Shown here piece after piece: positions 51,879 through 59,934 of a stretch of DNA of 64,000 bases (positions within the stretch are counted from its first letter, which is position 1; each line of letters starts with the position of its first letter). The translations under genes were made by a program, and so were the position numbers. Origin of the DNA: Duncaniella dubosii (GTDB taxonomy: Bacteria; Bacteroidota; Bacteroidia; Bacteroidales; Muribaculaceae); the NCBI RefSeq assembly GCF_004803915.1, contig NZ_CP039396.1, positions 3,100,001 through 3,164,000 on the forward strand. Reading direction: 5' to 3'. The notes beneath the pieces are model-generated. The model was not told the origin of the DNA. It did not search any database and was given only the letters and a program-made list of their open reading frames with translations.

Positions 51879-53477
51879 TCAATATTGCAGATATATGAAG
51901 GGCACAATATCGCTCTGACGAACCTGAATGACAACAAGAATCACAATAGCGAGAATCACAGCCTGAACGAAAACAGGAGCATTCTCAAACATCATTTTCG
52001 GTTTGTCTGTCAACCGTGACGGAGTTATATGGATAATGTAAGCCCCAGCCATCAACAAAACAATGTTCAAATACCCCGACACAAATTGAGGTGCCACCGA
52101 TAAATGGAAATCGAATAATATCTGATGCCACATCATACCTACATCCTCGAGCGAAGGCGCACGGAAAAACATGAAAGTCACCGATATAATCAGAAAAGTG
52201 AAAATCATGTTGAATCCCTTTATCCAAGGAGAAGATGACAGACCGGAATCCATGACGACCACTTCACCGGTCTCAGTAACCGCCGTACGAGAAACTGTCA
52301 AAGGGAAAACCCTGCGTAGAAATTTATGGACAACCAAAAGACCTCCATGAATCGCCCCCCATATAACATACATCCATGATGCACCATGCCACAAACCACC
52401 TATGACCATTGTCGCAAACTGATTGAAATACATACGGGAACGCGAACAACGGTTTCCACCTAAGGGTATGTAGACATAATCGCGCAGCCATGTTGAAAGT
52501 GATATGTGCCAGCGATGCCAGAATTCCGTTGGATTCTGTGCTTTGAAGGGAGCATTGAAATTTTCGAGAAAACGATAGCCCATAAGCAGCGCTATACCGA
52601 TGGCCATGTCACTGTAACCTGAAAAATCGCAATAAAGCTGGACTGTGAAGCCCAAAGTAGCCATCATATTTTCAAATCCGCTGTAGAGTGCCGGATTGTC
52701 AAAAACGCGGTCGACGAAATTGCCGCTGATAAAATCGGCAATCACAACTTTCTTCACAAGGCCGGTCATGATAAGATAGACACCTTCAGATGTCATAGCT
52801 CTTGTCACGATAGGATTACCTTTAATCTGCGGGAGAAAATCCTTAGCCCTGACAACAGGGCCGGCAAGCAAAGGAGGGAAGAATGTAAGAAAGAACACAT
52901 AGTCAAAGAGACTGTGGCATGCACTGAGCTTACCACGATAGAGATCAACTATATAGCTTATAGAACGGAAAGTAAAAAACGAAATACCGGCAGGAAGCAG
53001 AAGAGATTCAAAACCGCCACTGACAGTAAAGAATTTTGACAGCGTGTCAATAATCAGATGAAAATATTTAAAATATGCCAGCATCCCGACATTCACCACG
53101 ACATTTACACCGACAATCAGTTTTTTAGCCGATAAAACGCCTCGCTTGTCGGCCTGTTCCATTAGCAAGCCAAGCACATAATCACTAACGCATACTCCAA
53201 CAAGAATCAGACAGCAGATTCCTGATGACTTATAATAGAAATAAAGTGAAAACAGGATGACCAATGCCATCTTCAAGACACGGACTCCCTTCACAATCCA
53301 AAACAAAATCATGAAGGCCACAAAGAGGAGCATGAACAGTCCCGTATTAAACATCAACGGCTGATGTGGATCATATCGCAACACGTCCACCAGTTTATCA
53401 ATGTCGATATTGACAGCTTCAAGCAGAATCGAAGCTTTGGCCGCAAGCCCGAAAAAGAATTCAGCTAATGCTTCCAA
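51879..53477 (-). CDS. MBOAT-family membrane O-acyltransferase (AlgI/PatA-like)
   Basis: A 532-residue protein with about ten membrane segments. It matches the AlgI/DltB/PatA branch of MBOAT: LLLPAGISFFTFRSISYIVDLYRGK near residue 160, FWHRWHISLSTWLRDYVYIPLGGNR near 320, and GLWHGASWMYVIWGAIHG near 362, which carries the invariant histidine. Such proteins carry acyl groups across the inner membrane to modify an exported polymer, together with an SGNH-type partner. Two SGNH genes lie directly upstream on the same strand (59-base gap), making a module. The polymer cannot be told from sequence. Confidence 0.9.
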   Translation of the reverse strand: MEALAEFFFGLAAKASILLEAVNIDIDKLVDVLRYDPHQPLMFNTGLFMLLFVAFMILFWIVKGVRVLKMALVILFSLYFYYKSSGICCLILVGVCVSDYVLGLLMEQADKRGVLSAKKLIVGVNVVVNVGMLAYFKYFHLIIDTLSKFFTVSGGFESLLLPAGISFFTFRSISYIVDLYRGKLSACHSLFDYVFFLTFFPPLLAGPVVRAKDFLPQIKGNPIVTRAMTSEGVYLIMTGLVKKVVIADFISGNFVDRVFDNPALYSGFENMMATLGFTVQLYCDFSGYSDMAIGIALLMGYRFLENFNAPFKAQNPTEFWHRWHISLSTWLRDYVYIPLGGNRCSRSRMYFNQFATMVIGGLWHGASWMYVIWGAIHGGLLVVHKFLRRVFPLTVSRTAVTETGEVVVMDSGLSSSPWIKGFNMIFTFLIISVTFMFFRAPSLEDVGMMWHQILFDFHLSVAPQFVSGYLNIVLLMAGAYIIHITPSRLTDKPKMMFENAPVFVQAVILAIVILVVIQVRQSDIVPFIYLQY

Positions 53478-53536
53478 TTTTCAAGAGTATATTAAATTTT
53501 TAAGATAAATATTGATGAAACAACCTTAAAGACTTT

Positions 53537-54874
53537 TCAATTCTGGCTTCGTAGTGCATCCATAATAGCATCATAGAGCAGACGTCCCTCAAGATTATAG
53601 CCCTTGTGTGTATGGTGTACTCTGTCCTTGGCAAACAAGTCTGAATTTATCCAAGATGTGCTTGCTCCGGTTCCTCCGGCCACATCATACCAGTCATATA
53701 CAGCCACACCGTTAGCCTTTCCATAGTCAAGTATGGCTTTTCTTAACGGAGCTATGTTTCGGTTGACAGCATATGTCTTATTGGTGCGTGTCACAGTACG
53801 GTATCCTTTCCTACCTTTCCTGCGGACACGCGCCTTACTTTTTGTCAGTACGCTTCGGTGACATTCCATCGGAGTAGTCAGCAAAATCAGAGCGTCGGGA
53901 TTGGCCTGACGCACATTGCTTACAAGCAGGTGTATCGAACGCTTGAAACGCGCAATATCCTGTCGGCCGAATGCCTCGTTAGTGCCAAGTGAAATAATTA
54001 CGAGATTTGGATGTAATGGATTTATCCCAAGTCCGACAGAGCCTATTCTGTTATAGGAATCAAACGTTGCTCCATTGTTTCCTATTGAGTGATAGAACAC
54101 ACCCGGGCGTTCGCCTGAAAGAGAGGCCCCATAGAGCGTAAGGTCACCGGCTGATGCGAATTTCACATTGATTTTAGTCGCAAGCGACGACAATATTATC
54201 TGGGTATAATCACGCGAAGGAATAGCTCTGAAGTCCAGCTTATTGCCATCCGCATCCGTCACTTCCTTGATGGAGAGTTTGCCGTTATGAAAAAGGGTCG
54301 TTGATGAAAACGGATTATAATCGTCAGTATCCTTAGTGCCGATTGTCAGCTCGCTCGTAGAGCTTGCAGGACGAATGGAAGTTCCGGTAAAACCGACGGT
54401 CTGCATCCATGAAGTATTCATTAATTTTACCGTGTTCCATGAATTGCTGCTCTGAAACACATAATCTGTAGGCTGATTGGTGCCACATATTTTCAAAGGC
54501 GATACAAGACCACGCCCGGCATTTCCAAAATCATATTGAAGCAGCTCTCTTACCGTAGAAGTATTTATATCGGCCTGCACATGACTGTCACCGATATGCA
54601 CAATCGACACCGGGGATTCCTTGCTCATTTCAAAAGCTCTGCGAAGACCTGTCCAGTCCGCTCCGTTATATATAATGTGGTTGGCATTACGCTTGATGAA
54701 AGACGGAATCGGAATATCAATATCATCAGCTTCGTCGGGAATAACGACGAAATCTTCCCGCATTTCTTTGTCTATAGTTCCACTACTATTGTAGGCCAAC
54801 GGAGCCTGGGCATATACAAATGCCGGTAAAGCCAATGATGCAAAAAAAGATATAATTTTATTATATGAAGTCAT
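53537..54874 (-). CDS. SGNH/GDSL hydrolase-family protein, exported (second of two)
   Basis: A 445-residue exported protein (signal MTSYNKIISFFASLALPAFVYA). SGNH blocks: block I VHIGDSHVQADI near residue 95, with the nucleophile Ser in GDSH; block III ISLGTNEAFG near 297; block V DRVHHTHKGYNLEGRLL near 420, with Asp and His. A basic insert RVRRKGRKGYRT lies near 350. It overlaps the preceding SGNH gene by 4 bases (ATGA) and precedes the MBOAT gene, so it is probably the periplasmic O-acyltransferase or esterase partner. Confidence 0.88.
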   Translation of the reverse strand: MTSYNKIISFFASLALPAFVYAQAPLAYNSSGTIDKEMREDFVVIPDEADDIDIPIPSFIKRNANHIIYNGADWTGLRRAFEMSKESPVSIVHIGDSHVQADINTSTVRELLQYDFGNAGRGLVSPLKICGTNQPTDYVFQSSNSWNTVKLMNTSWMQTVGFTGTSIRPASSTSELTIGTKDTDDYNPFSSTTLFHNGKLSIKEVTDADGNKLDFRAIPSRDYTQIILSSLATKINVKFASAGDLTLYGASLSGERPGVFYHSIGNNGATFDSYNRIGSVGLGINPLHPNLVIISLGTNEAFGRQDIARFKRSIHLLVSNVRQANPDALILLTTPMECHRSVLTKSKARVRRKGRKGYRTVTRTNKTYAVNRNIAPLRKAILDYGKANGVAVYDWYDVAGGTGASTSWINSDLFAKDRVHHTHKGYNLEGRLLYDAIMDALRSQN

Positions 54875-56277
54875 TTCAAATCTGATTGTATAGCATTAAA
54901 AAGTTCTTTGGCCAGACGCGCTCCACCTTTGTGGGTAAGATGGATGTAGTCTTTATTGATGAATCCGGCTCCGCTCCATTCAACCACCGCATTTTCACCG
55001 CCCATTGCCTCTCGGGTATCCCAAAAGAGGCAGTGTGCGCGACGTGCGGCATCGCGCTGAGCGCTGATCATGAACGAAGCAGTCGACATTGATTTTACCT
55101 GTGACCCGACTTTCTCTCCTCTGTCACCTACGCCCATAAGCAGGATATCAGCTTCAGGATAACACACTCTGACATGATTTATCACATCGACCATGCGAGA
55201 GCAATATATGCTGTAATCCTTCTGCTTGGCACTCATGGCATTTATGCCGAATTCAAGAATGATAAGATCGTAATCAATATATTCAGCCATTTCTCTTGAA
55301 AGATCAGGATTGACTTTTGTAAGCGTTATGCCTGAAAATCCTCTTGAAGACATACAGTCTACGCTTATGCCGGACGCACCGTCAAGCCATACACCGAAAC
55401 CAATCAGAGAAGTAGCCGAGGTCTTAATGCCGAACTTGGAGACAGGACCTCCGACCTCCAGACATTGAACGGACGGTGAACCTGATATATTGCGCTCCTC
55501 CCATTCCGAATCGTCGGTTTTAACACTGATTGTCACATCTTCGGGCGAAATGAACAGGAATCTGGAACGTGACCACGATTTTGTCTGCGGAAATGCAGAA
55601 GTCCCCTCGTATAGAGATTTAGCTGTGCCAGTAGGGATAGAGTACTGCTCCGCTATGTCGATATATTTTCTATCAATCTTTTTATTAGCGGTAAAAGTTT
55701 TCCAGCCATCACCGCTCTGTTTCACAGAACGCCTAAAGCCGGGAAAGTTTGTGTGCATATTTACATAGCCTACTCCCTCGCCGCCATATTCTCCTTGAAG
55801 AAGCGACCTAAGATCCTGAGTAAAAATATCACCTTCGATATAACTGTCGCCAACCACGGCAACGCGCATAAGTCCACCTTCCCCGAGGGCAGCCTTGAAA
55901 TTAGCCAGCCCAACCCCGAGAGTCGTATAATCTTCAATCTTGACAAGCTCGCCCACCCTTGACGGCTTCACAGGAGAAATAATCGTATCAATCGGCTCGC
56001 CTTTTTCAGGAATAATCGTATCAATCGGCTCACCTTTTTCAGGAAAAATGTCCACAGGTTCACCCTCGGCCTGAGCCTGAATAAGAGCAGGGTCAATGTC
56101 TTCTGTCGTTTCGTAAGAAGGCGCTCCTTCAATTATCCCGACCTCTTTCAAAATGTCGCTGACAAGACTGAAATCCTTAATTTGACCTCCACTCCATTCT
56201 GACAGAGGGAGCAGCGACATTATGGCCACTATGGCCACAGCCACAATTATAATAATTACAGGAGATCCTTTTTTCAT
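54871..56277 (-). CDS. SGNH/GDSL hydrolase-family protein, membrane-anchored (first of two)
   Basis: The ATG at 56277 gives 468 residues starting MKKGSPVIIIIVAVAIVAIM, an N-terminal membrane anchor. A longer frame to 56352 overlaps the end of the isochorismate synthase gene and was rejected. SGNH blocks: VVGDSYIEGDIF near residue 140, ILEFGINAMSAK near 340, and DYIHLTHKGGARL near 450 with Asp and His. Residues about 72-102 contain the repeated unit EKGEPIDTIIP. It is the first gene of the SGNH-SGNH-MBOAT set, 52 bases after the isochorismate synthase gene. Confidence 0.85.
   Translation of the reverse strand: MKKGSPVIIIIVAVAIVAIMSLLPLSEWSGGQIKDFSLVSDILKEVGIIEGAPSYETTEDIDPALIQAQAEGEPVDIFPEKGEPIDTIIPEKGEPIDTIISPVKPSRVGELVKIEDYTTLGVGLANFKAALGEGGLMRVAVVGDSYIEGDIFTQDLRSLLQGEYGGEGVGYVNMHTNFPGFRRSVKQSGDGWKTFTANKKIDRKYIDIAEQYSIPTGTAKSLYEGTSAFPQTKSWSRSRFLFISPEDVTISVKTDDSEWEERNISGSPSVQCLEVGGPVSKFGIKTSATSLIGFGVWLDGASGISVDCMSSRGFSGITLTKVNPDLSREMAEYIDYDLIILEFGINAMSAKQKDYSIYCSRMVDVINHVRVCYPEADILLMGVGDRGEKVGSQVKSMSTASFMISAQRDAARRAHCLFWDTREAMGGENAVVEWSGAGFINKDYIHLTHKGGARLAKELFNAIQSDLK
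55981..56046 (-). repeat. Two tandem 33-base repeats inside an SGNH gene
   Basis: Units at 55981-56013 and 56014-56046 encode EKGEPIDTIIP twice; a third, degenerate unit follows on the plus side (56047 onward). It forms an acidic, proline-containing spacer between the membrane anchor and the SGNH domain. Confidence 0.8.
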
Positions 56278-56329
56278 TGCAATGCCATGTTTTGGATAGT
56301 GCGGAAATTTTATATTCTCAATAGAGATT

Positions 56330-57496
56330 TCAGTATACCATCGGAGCATCAAGAATTTCTATGCTCCCAGAATTAATCATCGTCCCCTCGACAGCAAACG
56401 AACCGTCTGCCCCGGAAAGTACCTTCGCGAGAACTTCTGTTTTCGCATTTGTTTCATTCCATTCATCCTCTTCTATGGAATCAGCTACTATGCCGCCTCC
56501 GGCATAAAGATTACACAGCCATCCTGATGTCTTACCGAAAACAGCAGGAGCCATAAAACAGCAACGCAGGTTCACATAAGAATGGTAATTGCCATCAATC
56601 CTGACCCCGACATAACCTCCGTAGCAGTTTCTGCGATGAGTCTCATAACGGCTGATTTCCTCAAGAGCTTCATCTCGCGGATAGCCGGCGACTGCCGGAG
56701 TCGGGCTTAATTCCTGCATGAGATCAACGACATCAATATCGCCACGCGCAGATATTTCAGTACACAAATGCTTTATATTCAAAAAACGCCTCTCCGACAG
56801 ATCGTCAATCGTCACGTCAAGACCTTCTTTCTTCAGAGTCTCAGCTATGAAATCAGCCACGATTGACTGTTCATAAAGATTCTTTTCATCCCAAGACGCA
56901 TCATCGTCACTCCTTCGGGTTCCTGCGAGCGCCATCGTTCTGACTTCTCGGCTTTTGGCATCGCTTTCAAGCAGAAGTTCAGGCGTAGATCCGAACCAGA
57001 TGCCAGTTTCGGGCGTGTAGCATAAGTAGCGAAACGTCGAGTCTGTCAGACTGAAGTAATCCATGACTATGTCAACAGGCAGCCGTTTCGTAAAAACAGT
57101 ACGATGACGCGAGAGGACGGTTTTGCCTCCGTCCGATTTAAGTCGTGGTATTATACGCGAAAAAGCCTCATGATAACTTGCACGAAAAGTTGCGGATATA
57201 CGCGGCCGTATCTCCGCACAAGGCTGACAAAAACTACGGGCCTTACACAATTGAAGCAGAGCCTCAGCATCAAGTGAGAACTTTACTCCGGGTGTATAAG
57301 CCTCGTCATTGTCAAAAAAATTTATGAAGAAACAGTCTGTCAAATCATCGACAAACGCAGGCGACATACCTGTCTCACCCACCGGCGATGCGTAAAACAC
57401 CAGCCTGTCAGTGCCCGGAAGAGCATAGAGGACAAAAGGGATTCTGCGATTCAGACAAGCATTCACCGCGTCCCTTGTCAGTTCATCAATCTTCAT
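56330..57496 (-). CDS. menF: Isochorismate synthase (menaquinone pathway)
   Basis: A 388-residue chorismate-binding enzyme that converts chorismate to isochorismate for menaquinone. Family motifs are SLTDSTFRYLCYTPETGIWFGSTPELLL near residue 148, MALAGTRR near 190, ELSPTPAVAGYPRDEAL near 265, and the C-terminal LYAGGGIVADSIEEDEWNETNAK near 342. The N terminus is short, as in other Bacteroidetes versions. The other men genes are not adjacent. It starts 19 bases after rimO, an unusual partner. Its annotation as isochorismate rather than anthranilate synthase rests on the family context and the absence of trp genes. Confidence 0.87.
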   Translation of the reverse strand: MKIDELTRDAVNACLNRRIPFVLYALPGTDRLVFYASPVGETGMSPAFVDDLTDCFFINFFDNDEAYTPGVKFSLDAEALLQLCKARSFCQPCAEIRPRISATFRASYHEAFSRIIPRLKSDGGKTVLSRHRTVFTKRLPVDIVMDYFSLTDSTFRYLCYTPETGIWFGSTPELLLESDAKSREVRTMALAGTRRSDDDASWDEKNLYEQSIVADFIAETLKKEGLDVTIDDLSERRFLNIKHLCTEISARGDIDVVDLMQELSPTPAVAGYPRDEALEEISRYETHRRNCYGGYVGVRIDGNYHSYVNLRCCFMAPAVFGKTSGWLCNLYAGGGIVADSIEEDEWNETNAKTEVLAKVLSGADGSFAVEGTMINSGSIEILDAPMVY

Positions 57497-57515
57497 GTTG
57501 TTAATTGGATGTCGT

Positions 57516-58826
57516 TTAGATAACCGGCTCAGCCATGAGCTCGAATGGAAGCGCTGAAATTACTTTCACATCATAGAATTCGCCCTTCTTCAATGGCACT
57601 GTCTTGCGGATAAGCACTTCCGGGTCGACCTCTGGCGAATCAAACTGTGTACGGCCAACATAGAATTCATCTTCTTCACGATCAACCACCACTCTCATCT
57701 CAAGTCCGATTTTCGACTCCTGAATCGAAAGTGATATTTCCTCCTGCTCAGCCATCAGACGGGACAAACGATTCTGCTTAACTTCATCGGGGATATCGTC
57801 TGTAAAAGACTTTGCGCCGTAGGTATCTTCCTCCTCACAATAGGCAAAGGCTCCCATTCTCTCGAAACGCTGTTCCTTGACAAATTCTACAAGTTCCTCA
57901 AATTCTTTCTCTCCTTCACCGGGGAATCCGACCATCAACGTCGTTCGGATATGTATTCCGGGAACTCGACGACGAATCTCGGCAAGCAATTCACGCGTTT
58001 CCTGTCCTGTGATATGTCGACGCATATTTTCAAGCACATTGTCGGAAATGTGCTGCAATGCAATGTCAAGATACTTACACACGTTGTCATGCCGAGACAT
58101 GACATCAAGCAGTTCCATCGGAAAATCCTTCGGATAGGCATAGTGCAGACGTATCCATTCCACACCCTCAACCTTGGCGATTTCATCAATCAGGCGCGCA
58201 ATCTCGACTTTACCATATAAATCCTTGCCATAGTTCGTGAGATCCTGAGCAATGACATTGAACTCTTTGACACCTCTGCAGACAAGCATCCGGACTTCAT
58301 CGACAATTTCCTCTACAGAGCGGGATTTATAACGTCCTGTGATGAGAGGGATGGCACAAAAAGAACAGAAGCGGTTACACCCCTCGGCGATTTTCAGATA
58401 GGCATGATGGCGCGGAGTGGTGATGACACGATCATATGGAGCGCTTCCGGGCGCACGATTTACAAGATCGAGAACCAGATTGGACCAGTCTGTCTTTCCA
58501 TACCAACGGTCAACCTCCGGGATTTCCGCCGGAAGCTCATCGGCATAGCGTTGCGACAGACAGCCCATGACATAGAGGGCATCGATTGCGCCTTCATTTT
58601 TTGCCTCACACCATGCGAGGATTTCATTGACCGACTCCTCTTTGGCGTCGCCGATGAAACCACAGGTATTGATTACAACAATTTTCTCGCCGTCGCTACC
58701 GATAAATTCATCAGAAGCAGCATCGGCAACATCATAACCGACATCAGCAAGCATTCTCATCAGACGTTCCGAATCGACAAGATTTTTGGAACATCCCAAA
58801 GTAATGACTGCAATTTTCTTTGACAT
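57516..58826 (-). CDS. rimO: Ribosomal protein S12 methylthiotransferase RimO
   Basis: A 436-residue radical SAM enzyme that methylthiolates Asp89 of S12. The N-terminal UPF0004 domain has VITLGCSKNLVDSE and NTCGFIGDAKEES, with cysteines for the second Fe-S cluster. The radical SAM motif CNRFCSFC lies near residue 150. The C-terminal TRAM domain has VGRTQFDSPEVD. RimO is favoured over MiaB by LGCSKNLVDSE and length. It starts 6 bases after ftsY, so the two are cotranscribed. Confidence 0.96.
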   Translation of the reverse strand: MSKKIAVITLGCSKNLVDSERLMRMLADVGYDVADAASDEFIGSDGEKIVVINTCGFIGDAKEESVNEILAWCEAKNEGAIDALYVMGCLSQRYADELPAEIPEVDRWYGKTDWSNLVLDLVNRAPGSAPYDRVITTPRHHAYLKIAEGCNRFCSFCAIPLITGRYKSRSVEEIVDEVRMLVCRGVKEFNVIAQDLTNYGKDLYGKVEIARLIDEIAKVEGVEWIRLHYAYPKDFPMELLDVMSRHDNVCKYLDIALQHISDNVLENMRRHITGQETRELLAEIRRRVPGIHIRTTLMVGFPGEGEKEFEELVEFVKEQRFERMGAFAYCEEEDTYGAKSFTDDIPDEVKQNRLSRLMAEQEEISLSIQESKIGLEMRVVVDREEDEFYVGRTQFDSPEVDPEVLIRKTVPLKKGEFYDVKVISALPFELMAEPVI

Positions 58827-58832
58827 GTATTT

Positions 58833-59792
58833 TTACTTTTCGCCGAAAAGTGATTGAACAAATTCTTTTTTATGGAACACCTGAAGGTCTTCAATTCCTT
58901 CACCGAGACCAATATACTTCACAGGAATCTTGAACTGGTCGCTGATTCCGATGACGACACCTCCCTTGGCCGTACCGTCAAGTTTTGTGATTGCAAGCTC
59001 GTTTACCTGAGTTGCGGCGACAAACTGCTTGGCCTGTTCGAAAGCATTCTGGCCTGTAGAGCCGTCAAGGACGAGCAGCACTTCGTGCGGAGCTTCCGGG
59101 ACAAGTTTCTGCATGACGTTTTTGACCTTGGTAAGCTCGTCCATAAGACCTTTCTTATTATGGAGACGTCCGGCAGTGTCAATAATGACCACATCCGCAT
59201 TGTTGGCAATTGCGCTCTGGAGCGTATCGAAAGCCACCGAAGCCGGATCTGCACCAAGTTTCTGCTTGACGACAGGGACATCGGCGCGTCTGCCCCATTC
59301 CTCAAGCTGCTCGATTGCAGCGGCGCGGAATGTATCTGCTGCGCCAAGGACTACTTTGTTTCCTGCCTTCTTAAACTGTGCGGCCATCTTTCCGATTGTG
59401 GTAGTCTTTCCGACACCGTTTACACCGACAACCATAATCACATGCGGCTTATGTGAGGCCGGAATGGTAAAATCGTCCAACGAGGAAGCTTCGCTCTTCT
59501 CGGCAAGCATATCGGCAATCTCTTCACAGAGCAGACGGTTGAGCTCCGACGAACCCACATATTTGTCTCGTGCCACACGTTTCTGTATACGGTCGATTAT
59601 GCGCAGTGTAGTATCAACACCAACATCAGAAGTGACAAAAACTTCTTCAAGATTATCAAGCACCTCGTCATCGATAGTCGATTTTCCGGCTATGGCATGT
59701 GAAAGGCGGTCGAACAGTCCACGTTGTGTTTTTTCAAGGCCCTTGTCAAGGGTCTCTTTCTTTTCGCGCGAGAAGAAATTGAAGAATCCCAT
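58833..59792 (-). CDS. ftsY: Signal recognition particle receptor FtsY
   Basis: A 319-residue SRP GTPase that docks ribosome-SRP complexes at the membrane. The N domain covers about 1-90 and the G domain follows with G1 GVNGVGKTTTIGKMAA near residue 123, DTFRAAAIEQL, G3 DTAGRLHNKKGLMDEL near 205, G4 TKLDGTAKGG near 270 and the C-terminal KYIGLGEGIEDLQVF. The long acidic A domain of E. coli FtsY is absent, as in most Bacteroidetes. Promoter at 59814-59845. Confidence 0.97.
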   Translation of the reverse strand: MGFFNFFSREKKETLDKGLEKTQRGLFDRLSHAIAGKSTIDDEVLDNLEEVFVTSDVGVDTTLRIIDRIQKRVARDKYVGSSELNRLLCEEIADMLAEKSEASSLDDFTIPASHKPHVIMVVGVNGVGKTTTIGKMAAQFKKAGNKVVLGAADTFRAAAIEQLEEWGRRADVPVVKQKLGADPASVAFDTLQSAIANNADVVIIDTAGRLHNKKGLMDELTKVKNVMQKLVPEAPHEVLLVLDGSTGQNAFEQAKQFVAATQVNELAITKLDGTAKGGVVIGISDQFKIPVKYIGLGEGIEDLQVFHKKEFVQSLFGEK

Positions 59793-59813
59793 ATTTGTAA
59801 CGTTTTAGAACTG

Positions 59814-59845
59814 CAAAATTACTCAAATTTTCCCTATTATCCAAA
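59814..59845 (-). promoter_or_regulatory. Promoter of ftsY-rimO-menF-SGNH-SGNH-MBOAT
   Basis: On the minus strand TTTG (59842-59845) and TAATTTTG (59814-59821) are exactly 20 bases apart. No other strong promoter is seen before 51879, consistent with a six-gene run. Confidence 0.75.
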
Positions 59846-59879
59846 CAGCATCACCGGCCTTGGACAACAAAAAGGCTTA

Positions 59880-59920
59880 TAAAATCGACCATATTTCCAA
59901 CAATGCCGGAAATATGGTCG
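59880..59920 (-). terminator. Terminator of the DUF5686 gene
   Basis: A 13-bp perfect stem (CGACCATATTTCC, 59886-59898, with 59908-59920) is followed on the minus strand by ATTTTATAA. Confidence 0.8.
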
Positions 59921-59934
59921 TTAATATGATTTTT

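Noticed and set aside
55981..56046. CRISPR-like repeats
   Set aside because: Only two exact 33-base units with no spacers, in frame inside a coding region.
56278..56352. Upstream extension of the anchored SGNH protein
   Set aside because: It overlaps the isochorismate synthase coding end and precedes the membrane anchor with unconserved residues.
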